Shown here in pieces: positions 6,486 through 12,191 of a stretch of DNA of 12,845 nucleotides (its first letter is position 1; every line of letters begins with the position of its first letter). Origin of the DNA: Pseudolysobacter sp. Lineage in GTDB: Bacteria; Pseudomonadota; Gammaproteobacteria; Xanthomonadales; Rhodanobacteraceae. Made by a program: the position numbers and the translations under genes. The DNA lies in the NCBI GenBank assembly GCA_025351985.1, contig JANXUW010000765.1:1-12845 (forward strand), given 5' to 3'. The notes beneath the pieces were generated by a model, which was not told the DNA's origin, made no database searches, and worked only from the letters and a program-made list of their open reading frames with translations.

Positions 6486-8633
6486 ATGAGCACAGTGCGA
6501 CTTGAGGCGCTGGCGCGAGGCGCGGTGGAAATACCGCTGCAGCCTGCGTCGTACGATATCTGGGACAAGAAATACCGTCTCAAGAGCAAGAATGGCGAGC
6601 CGGTCGATGCAAGCATCGATGCGACCTACCAGCGCGTCGCCAAGGCACTGGCCGATGCCGAACCCACCCCCGACAAACAAACCTACTGGTACGAGCGCTT
6701 TTTATGGGCGCTGCGCCGTGGCGCGATTCCGGCTGGCCGCATCACCTCGAATGCGGGTGCGCTGCAACACAAGCCGGCAACCTCCACGATCAACTGCACG
6801 GTTTCCGGCACGATCGTCGATTCGATGGATGACATTCTCGAAAAAGTCCACGAGGCCGGACTCACGCTGAAAGCCGGCTGCGGCATCGGTTACGAATTCT
6901 CGACCTTGCGCCCGCGCGGCGCGTATGTGTCGGGCGCGGGCGCGTACACGTCCGGGCCGATGTCGTTCATGGATATCTACGACAAGATGTGTTTCACCGT
7001 GAGCTCCGCCGGCGGTCGTCGCGGCGCGCAGATGGGCACGTTCGATGTCGCGCATCCTGACGTCAAGGATTTCATCCGCGCCAAGCGCGAAGACGGTCGC
7101 CTGCGCCAGTTTAATCTCAGCCTGCTGATCACCGATGGTTTCATGCACGCGGTCGAAACCGATGGCGACTGGCCGTTGTTGTTCCCGGTCAATATCAAGG
7201 AACAGCACGAGGTTGATCTCGACAATCCCGAACAGGTGATCTGGCGCGAGTGGCCGACGCACGAAAACTACGTGTCACGCGAAGACGGCTTGGTCGCTTG
7301 CAAGGTGTATGCGCGCATCCGCGCCAAACACTTGTGGGATCTGATCATGGGTTCCACCTACGATTTTGCCGAACCGGGTTTCATCCTGATTGACCGCGTC
7401 AACGAGATGAACAACAACTGGTGGTGCGAGACGATCCGCGCGACCAATCCGTGCGGTGAACAACCGCTGCCGCCGTACGGTTCGTGTCTGCTCGGCTCGG
7501 TCAACCTGACTACGTTCGTGCGCGACCCGTTCGGGCCGAAGGCGCGTTTCGATTTCGACGAATACCGCGAAGTCGTGCGCGTGTTTACGCGCATGCTCGA
7601 TAACGTGGTCGAGATCAACGGCCTGCCGTTGCCGCAACAGCGCGCCGAGATCGAAAGCAAACGTCGTCATGGCATGGGTTTCCTGGGCCTCGGTTCGACC
7701 GTGACCATGCTCAAGATGCGCTACGGCTCGGAAGAAGCCTGTCGGTTCACCGAGGAAATCGCGCGTGACATGGCGATCGCCGGCTGGGAAGTCGCGCTGA
7801 GTCTGGCGAAGGAAAAAGGCGCTGCGCCGATCCTTGCGCAGGAGTTCGACGTGACTGCCGAAATGCTGCGCAAACGGCCTGAAATGCTGAGTGATGGCTA
7901 CAAACTCGGCGACAAGATCGCAGGTCGTTTGCTGCACGCGAAATACAGCCGTTACATGCAGCGCATCGCCAAGGTAGCGCCGGAACTCGTGGCCGAACTG
8001 GCCGAGACCGGCGCGCGTTTCACGCATCATTCGTCGATCGCGCCGACCGGTACGATTTCGCTGTCGCTGGCGAACAATGCATCGAACGGCATCGAGCCGA
8101 GTTTTGCGCATCACTACTCGCGCAACGTGATTCGCGAAGGCAAAAAGAGCAAGGAAAAAGTCGAGGTATTCAGCTACGAGCTGCTAGCCTATCGTGAACT
8201 CATCAATGCCGAAGCGATACCTTACTCCAGCACGCCGGAACAGAAGCTGCCGGACTACTTTGTCGCCGCCGATGACATCTCGCCGAAAGAGCATGTCGAC
8301 ATCCAGGCGGCTGCGCAAATCTGGGTGGATTCATCGATTTCCAAGACCGCCAATGTGCCGACCGATTACCCTTACGAAGACTTCAAGGACATCTATCGTT
8401 ACGCGCATTCGCAAGGCCTGAAAGGCTGTACCACGTTCCGTTTCAACCCCGCCGCTTTCCAGGGCGTTTTGGTAAAAGAAGCCGATCTTGAAAATACCCT
8501 CTACCGTTTTGAGCTGGAAGACGGTAGCGTTGTCGAGGTCAAGGGTAACGAAGAGATCGAATACGACGGCGAAACACATACTGCCGCCAATTTGTTCGAT
8601 GCCTTGAAGGAAGGCTATTACGGAAAGTTCTAG
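6486..8633 (+). CDS. nrdJa: Class II (adenosylcobalamin-dependent) ribonucleotide reductase, catalytic part NrdJa
   Basis: This encodes 715 residues forming the reductase barrel. The enzyme converts ribonucleotides to deoxyribonucleotides using a thiyl radical made by adenosylcobalamin, independently of oxygen. Family alignment places the first redox cysteine at Cys104 (INCTVSGT), the radical site at Asn321-Cys323-Glu325 (NPCGEQPL), and a nearby conserved Cys334 (GSCLLGSVNL). The phosphate loop APTGTIS is at 519-525. No ATP-cone is seen at the N-terminus. The protein ends in LFDALKEGYYGKF and lacks the CxxC tail that full-length class II enzymes use to re-reduce the active-site disulfide. That part is encoded separately as nrdJb at 9551-10306, the split known from Pseudomonas NrdJa/NrdJb. 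The histone-like gene follows after 29 bases, so cotranscription is likely. Regulation by NrdR is suggested by two operator-like boxes upstream. Confidence 0.96.
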   Translation: MSTVRLEALARGAVEIPLQPASYDIWDKKYRLKSKNGEPVDASIDATYQRVAKALADAEPTPDKQTYWYERFLWALRRGAIPAGRITSNAGALQHKPATSTINCTVSGTIVDSMDDILEKVHEAGLTLKAGCGIGYEFSTLRPRGAYVSGAGAYTSGPMSFMDIYDKMCFTVSSAGGRRGAQMGTFDVAHPDVKDFIRAKREDGRLRQFNLSLLITDGFMHAVETDGDWPLLFPVNIKEQHEVDLDNPEQVIWREWPTHENYVSREDGLVACKVYARIRAKHLWDLIMGSTYDFAEPGFILIDRVNEMNNNWWCETIRATNPCGEQPLPPYGSCLLGSVNLTTFVRDPFGPKARFDFDEYREVVRVFTRMLDNVVEINGLPLPQQRAEIESKRRHGMGFLGLGSTVTMLKMRYGSEEACRFTEEIARDMAIAGWEVALSLAKEKGAAPILAQEFDVTAEMLRKRPEMLSDGYKLGDKIAGRLLHAKYSRYMQRIAKVAPELVAELAETGARFTHHSSIAPTGTISLSLANNASNGIEPSFAHHYSRNVIREGKKSKEKVEVFSYELLAYRELINAEAIPYSSTPEQKLPDYFVAADDISPKEHVDIQAAAQIWVDSSISKTANVPTDYPYEDFKDIYRYAHSQGLKGCTTFRFNPAAFQGVLVKEADLENTLYRFELEDGSVVEVKGNEEIEYDGETHTAANLFDALKEGYYGKF

Positions 8634-8662
8634 CCACAACACAACCTGTCGGAGAGGGAATA

Positions 8663-9304
8663 ATGAGCAACGAAAATACCGTAAGTGAAAATCTGCACAA
8701 CGTCGTCGAAGCCGCCAAAGAAAGTGCGCAGCATGTCGGCGATACCATCGTGCAGCAGGCCAGCGCCGTTGCCGCGAGCGTTTCCAACGTCGCGAGCGAA
8801 GCCAAGGCGATCGTGAAAAAGCAAGCCAAGAAAGTTGCCAAGAAAGCGACCGAAGTGAAGAAGGCTGTGGTCAAGCAGGCAACCGCGGCGAAGAAGGCCG
8901 TGACCAAGCAGGCCAAGGCCACCGTGACCAAGGCGAAAGCCGTGGTGGCGAGCGCGAAGAAAAAAGTCACCGGCTCGACCGCGGCTGCGAAGAAGACCGT
9001 CGCGAAAAAAGCCGCCGTGGTGAAGACCAAGGCGAAGGCTCAGGCCAAGGTCGTCAAGAAAGCGGTGAAAGCGGATGTCGGCAAGGCCAAGAAAGCCGTT
9101 GTCGGTGCAAAGAAAAAAGTCGCCAGCAAGGCCAAGGCCGTGAAGAAAGCGGTCGTGAAAAAAGTAGCCGCCAAATCCAAGGTAGCGAAAAAAGCCGTTG
9201 CCAAGAAAGTGGTTGCCGTCAAAAAAACCGTAGCGAAAAAAGCCGCACCGGTGAAGAAGGCGGTAGCGAAGAAAGTTGCCAAAAAGGCGGCGAAGAAAAA
9301 ATAA
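8663..9304 (+). CDS. Histone H1-like lysine/alanine/valine-rich protein
   Basis: This encodes 213 residues. The first 46 or so are neutral to acidic and helical (NLHNVVEAAKESAQHVGDTI), slightly phasin-like. From about residue 48 to the end the protein is almost wholly Lys, Ala and Val, with degenerate KKAV/VAKK repeats. Such tails resemble eukaryotic histone H1 and bacterial H1-like proteins (AlgP, Hc1 and similar), which bind DNA through charge and compact it. The repeats also show at DNA level: GTAGCGAAAAAAGCCG occurs identically at 9182-9197 and 9230-9245. The ATG has GGAGAGGGA upstream, and the gene lies 29 bases after nrdJa. Its position between the two parts of a split ribonucleotide reductase is unusual. 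Exact function is unknown, and low complexity makes homology calls unreliable, so only the H1-like class is claimed. Confidence 0.85.
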   Translation: MSNENTVSENLHNVVEAAKESAQHVGDTIVQQASAVAASVSNVASEAKAIVKKQAKKVAKKATEVKKAVVKQATAAKKAVTKQAKATVTKAKAVVASAKKKVTGSTAAAKKTVAKKAAVVKTKAKAQAKVVKKAVKADVGKAKKAVVGAKKKVASKAKAVKKAVVKKVAAKSKVAKKAVAKKVVAVKKTVAKKAAPVKKAVAKKVAKKAAKKK

Positions 9305-9310
9305 CCGGGA

Positions 9311-9335
9311 TGCATCCTTCCGCGCGAAGGATGCA
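9311..9335 (+). other. Strong hairpin after the histone-like gene, no U-tract
   Basis: TGCATCCTTC (9311-9320) and GAAGGATGCA (9326-9335) form a perfect 10-bp stem with a CGCGC loop, seven bases after the stop codon. No T-run follows (aatatcg), so a standard intrinsic terminator is unlikely. It could protect the upstream mRNA 3' end, be a processing site or be a weak terminator. Confidence 0.7.
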
Positions 9336-9349
9336 ATATCGCGTTAGCA

Positions 9350-9385
9350 CGCTGCAACGCCTGAGCATCGTCGGGCGTTGCAGCG
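9350..9385 (+). other. Second strong hairpin between the histone-like gene and nrdJb
   Basis: CGCTGCAACGCC (9350-9361) pairs perfectly with GGCGTTGCAGCG (9374-9385) around a 12-base loop. As with the hairpin just before it, no T-tract follows. The pair of hairpins occupies much of the first 80 bases of the 246-base gap before nrdJb. The remaining 165 bases hold no gene; a 6-bp inverted repeat (CATGCG/CGCATG, 9444-9466) is the only other structure I see, and no convincing promoter. Confidence 0.7.
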
Positions 9386-9550
9386 CTGTTCGCTAGACCG
9401 CGACGCAATCTGCATTGCTCACGTGTGTCGCAAGAATTGAAAACATGCGCGCTTCCGCATCGCATGCACAACAATAACCTGTCACTGCCACCGTGTTGGC
9501 GCCAGCGCCAGCACACCGCATACACCCTACGAACATCAGGAGTACGGCCG

Positions 9551-10306
9551 ATGGCCATCAAGATCGGCAAGAAGATCAAGGGCTACAGCGTCAACCAGCC
9601 CGACGACAAAAATCGGCACGACAGCAGCGTCGCAGTTGCACCCGTGGTCACCACGGCGGAGGTGATCCAGATGCACGAGCGCGTCGAGCGCCCGGAAGTG
9701 CTGGTCGGTGCGACCTACAAGATCAAGTCGCCACTGTTCGAGCATGCGCTGTACGTGACGATCAACGACATCGTGTTGAACCAGGGCACCGAACACGAGT
9801 TGCGTCGTCCGTTCGAGATTTTCATCAACTCGAAAAACATGGATCACTTCCAGTGGATCGTGGCGCTCACGCGCATCATGTCTGCGGTGTTCCGCAAGGG
9901 CGGCGACGTTACTTTCCTGGTCGAGGAACTCAAGGCCGTATTCGATCCGCGCGGTGGTTATTTCAAGGCCGGCGGCGTCTACATGAATTCAATCGTGGCC
10001 GAACTAGGCGCCGTCATTGAAGCGCATCTGCGCATGATCGGCATGCTGCACGATCCCGACCTGGATCCCGAGCAACGCCAACTCATTGCGGAAAAACGTG
10101 CGGCGTACGAAGCGCGCGCGAAAAAGACCGCCGGACCTTCCAGCAAAAACAGCGGCGCGGCGCCCAGCGATAGTGCGGCCGATAACACCGGCGGCGAATC
10201 GTTTCCGGCGTCGGCAACGCTATGCAACAAGTGCAATACCAAGGCCAGCATCCTCATGGACGGCTGCGCTACGTGTCTGAATTGCGGCTATTCGAAGTGC
10301 GGCTAA
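9551..10306 (+). CDS. nrdJb: Class II ribonucleotide reductase C-terminal component NrdJb (TSCPD-type domain plus cysteine tail)
   Basis: This encodes 251 residues. Residues 48-160 (RPEVLVGATYKIKSPL, LYVTIND, RPFEIFINSKN, WIVALTRIMSAVFRKGG) match the domain that follows the barrel in full-length class II reductases (TSCPD type). After a linker rich in Ala/Ser/Gly (190-222), the tail carries six cysteines: Cys225-x2-Cys228, then Cys239-x2-Cys242-x2-Cys245 and Cys250 in CGYSKC. In full-length enzymes such tails bind metal and pass reducing equivalents from thioredoxin or glutaredoxin to the active site. NrdJa lacks these residues, so NrdJb should supply them in trans. The ATG at 9551 is chosen over upstream starts because AGGAG lies eight bases before it and the protein begins with the expected IKIGKKIKGY strand. 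It lies 917 bases downstream of nrdJa, with the histone-like gene in between. A bidirectional terminator follows. Confidence 0.88.
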   Translation: MAIKIGKKIKGYSVNQPDDKNRHDSSVAVAPVVTTAEVIQMHERVERPEVLVGATYKIKSPLFEHALYVTINDIVLNQGTEHELRRPFEIFINSKNMDHFQWIVALTRIMSAVFRKGGDVTFLVEELKAVFDPRGGYFKAGGVYMNSIVAELGAVIEAHLRMIGMLHDPDLDPEQRQLIAEKRAAYEARAKKTAGPSSKNSGAAPSDSAADNTGGESFPASATLCNKCNTKASILMDGCATCLNCGYSKCG

Positions 10307-10369
10307 CGCACGACTGAGCTCTACGCCAGATTTGGCACCCGTAGCCGCGTTCGACGCCGCAACGAATGC

Positions 10370-10408
10370 AAAAAGCACAGCGGTCTGCTGATCGCCTGTG
10401 CTTTTTTT
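10370..10408. terminator. Bidirectional Rho-independent terminator after nrdJb
   Basis: AAAAAGCACAG (10370-10380) pairs with CTGTGC (10396-10401) plus the run of seven T (10402-10408). The stem is extended inside by CGGTC/GATCG with a one-base bulge. T-tracts follow the stem on both strands. It lies 63 bases after the nrdJb stop and also faces transcripts arriving from the convergent minus-strand gene. Confidence 0.92.
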
Positions 10409-10538
10409 ATGCGCGCCAACTCATCTGAATCATCGCCTATTCTAATCTGCGCCGCGCGCGCGAAAACCCATCGCGTTGAATCAATACGCGCGGGTTTCGA
10501 TGCCTTCAATCGGATGAACTCCGAAAAATCTTTGCAGC

Positions 10539-10574
10539 AAAAAAGTCGCGGCAATCGGGGTAAATCGCCGCAAC
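10539..10574 (-). terminator. Rho-independent terminator of the minus-strand 413-residue gene
   Basis: On the minus strand GTTGCGGC (10574-10567) pairs with GCCGCGAC (10552-10545) over 8 bp with one G-U pair and a 14-base loop, followed by six T (10544-10539). It begins about 50 bases after the stop codon of the gene at 10626-11867. The bidirectional terminator at 10370-10408 acts as backup. The rest of 10307-10625 holds no gene I can support. Confidence 0.8.
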
Positions 10575-10625
10575 AAGTCGCAAGCACTGCGTCAGGGCAG
10601 GCTCAGCGAATCCAGCCTTCCAATG

Positions 10626-11867
10626 CTAGACCTTCCACAATCTGCACCACCAATTCGGTTCGACCGGCACCGGCAATTCGGGCAGATCGCACCATTTTCG
10701 GTGCGGCAAATAATAAATACATTCCTGACAACGTTGCATCACGCCGGCGATTTCCTTGGGCTCACGCAGGAATCCGCCGACCTGCAAACGCGTGGTCAAA
10801 TCGTTGTGATCGAGCAGCGCCAATTCATCGAGGATGCGCTGGAACTCGACCTGGGTTTCCGGGAACGGTTCTACCGTCGTCTTGAGACCGCCTTCCAGCA
10901 TCAGGCTGATGCGCAGGCGCAGCAGGTTCAGCCCGGCGTGATCGATCGCGGCCCAGTCGAGCGCCGGATTGGCGCGCGGCTCCTTGTACAACAGCAGCGC
11001 CCAATCGCGATCGAATGGCAAACTCAGGGTCGGAAAATACGGCACACGCAACCAATAGAAATCCAGATCGCCGATTTGTACCTGCACCTTGCCGACATCG
11101 GCATCGGCAAAGCCGATGCATTTCAGAACCGCATTGACATCGAGATTGCCGTTAAAAAGATCGATCAATGCCGCACTCGCGGCGCGGCTATCTACTACCG
11201 TTGCTTTCGGAAAATTCTCGTGATGGTATTGATCGAGATGTTGCCCGGTTTCCAGATCGAACAATTCACTGGCCAGCACATGATGATCAAAACTCAGGGC
11301 GGTACTTAATATTCCTGATGAAACCACATGCGTCGAACCGGCCTTGCTAAAACGTGAAGAAACCGCCTGTACCAGCGATTTCCAGATCGAATAGCTGCGC
11401 GTGGTCTGCTGGTTTGCGGCAGCGCTATCGCCTTTTTTCGGCGCGCCCATGCGCGCGCGGATCGCACGCGCGCGCACGATCGTGTCCGACGAAACGATGT
11501 TGTTGGTGTGGCTGATCACAAGGATCAATGCCCGCGAAGTATTCGGCAGTCGGCCGATAAAAAGATCGCGATCCTTCATCGGAATCGCAATCATGCTGAT
11601 GCGGCCCAAGCCGGCGCATAACTCCTGCACCTGCTTGCGTTTGTTCTCGGAAACATGGTCCGGCGCAAACAGCACACTGGCGAACGCGCCTAACGTCTGG
11701 TGGTCGATCGCTGCGTGCTTTTCGCTGCCCTTGCCGAGGGTCCAGGCGACGCCGGTAAACGGATCGACGACGGCCACTCGTGATTTTTCCTGCCCGTGCG
11801 CGATCAATTGATACATCTCGCGAACATGCGCATTGCTTAGGCGCTTTGGCTGAACAACAGCATTCAT
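10626..11867 (-). CDS. Uncharacterised protein: Roadblock/LC7-like N-terminus, four-cysteine (HiPIP-like) C-terminus
   Basis: I do not recognise this 413-residue protein as a named family. Residues about 10-140 alternate helices and strands in the order of a Roadblock/LC7 domain: a helix, a strand with AVVDPFTGVAW (32-42), a helix (LGAFASVLF, 59-67), a helix (KQVQELCAGL, 78-87), strands ISMIAIP and DLFIGRL, RALILVIS, then a long helix ending in RARAIRARM. Such domains regulate small GTPases, but no GTPase is in the window. A Ser/Gln/Lys-rich linker (142-160) leads to a mixed domain (about 185-370). The tail holds Cys380-x2-Cys383-x9-Cys393-x14-Cys408 with WWCRLW, recalling the four cysteines and C-terminal WC-x-x-W of high-potential iron-sulfur proteins; zinc is an alternative ligand. 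There is no signal peptide or membrane segment. The ATG has AGGGGTAGGA upstream. It has its own terminator and diverges from the TPR gene. Confidence 0.85.
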   Translation of the reverse strand: MNAVVQPKRLSNAHVREMYQLIAHGQEKSRVAVVDPFTGVAWTLGKGSEKHAAIDHQTLGAFASVLFAPDHVSENKRKQVQELCAGLGRISMIAIPMKDRDLFIGRLPNTSRALILVISHTNNIVSSDTIVRARAIRARMGAPKKGDSAAANQQTTRSYSIWKSLVQAVSSRFSKAGSTHVVSSGILSTALSFDHHVLASELFDLETGQHLDQYHHENFPKATVVDSRAASAALIDLFNGNLDVNAVLKCIGFADADVGKVQVQIGDLDFYWLRVPYFPTLSLPFDRDWALLLYKEPRANPALDWAAIDHAGLNLLRLRISLMLEGGLKTTVEPFPETQVEFQRILDELALLDHNDLTTRLQVGGFLREPKEIAGVMQRCQECIYYLPHRKWCDLPELPVPVEPNWWCRLWKV

Positions 11868-11912
11868 GTCCTACCCCTTTAGGTTAGTCCGTTAGCCCGC
11901 GCGTGGCGCACC

Positions 11913-12117
11913 CGAGATGTCAATTTTCTCGCACGGCGTTGCGAAATTAAGCTTTCAAAAAAATGCCTGCCGTGTGCTGTGTCACAGTTCGGGCGGGGAT
12001 GAGGCGGCAGACTTGAAACCATGTCGCATTAATCGGACGACGCATATTTAGCCGACATCGTATCTGCTGAAAACTGAAAACAAAGTATTCAATGCTGCAC
12101 AACGAATTGACATCTCG
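11913..12117. repeat. 13-bp inverted repeat AATTGACATCTCG flanking the divergent intergenic region
   Basis: AATTGACATCTCG reads on the plus strand at 12105-12117 and on the minus strand at 11925-11913, each pointing to its own gene. Each copy contains TTGACA and is followed by a G/C-rich triplet. The two copies lie 46-58 and 74-86 bases from the respective start codons. Confidence 0.8.
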
Positions 12118-12139
12118 CGGAACGACGTCGCAGCATGAA

Positions 12140-12167
12140 TTGCACGCAATACATTGCACGCAATACA
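12140..12167. repeat. Perfect 14-bp tandem repeat (2 copies) upstream of the TPR gene
   Basis: TTGCACGCAATACA occurs at 12140-12153 and again, identically and without a gap, at 12154-12167. Each copy contains the inverted repeat TTGC-AC-GCAA, so the array presents two palindromic sites with 14-bp periodicity, ending 24 bases before the start codon. This looks like an operator array, but no regulator is identified. Confidence 0.85.
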
Positions 12168-12191
12168 AAGATCCGGGACAGGGGTATTGAA

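Larger units (their letters stand above)
11868..12191. promoter_or_regulatory. Divergent intergenic region of the 413-residue and TPR genes
   Basis: These 324 bases hold no gene I can support. They contain a 13-base inverted repeat (AATTGACATCTCG on each strand), a tandem 14-base repeat next to the TPR gene, and a CRP-like site at 11971-11986 (8 of 10 consensus positions). TTGACA occurs facing each gene, but no good -10 element is found at 16-18 bases from either, so promoter positions stay open. Confidence 0.5.

Noticed and set aside
6413..6505. Short upstream ORF overlapping the nrdJa start (31 codons)
   Set aside because: It has no ribosome binding site and no recognisable leader-peptide composition; chance is enough to explain it.
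7275..8114. Minus-strand open frame of 279 codons inside nrdJa
   Set aside because: It is the reverse shadow of a certain gene and is His/Arg-rich without a family pattern.
8809..9301. CRISPR-like or minisatellite array
   Set aside because: The repeats are codon-level Lys/Ala/Val repeats within a coding frame, not spacer-separated repeats.
10409..10885. Plus-strand open frame of 158 codons
   Set aside because: It crosses two terminators and overlaps the 413-residue gene, with no ribosome binding site or domain.
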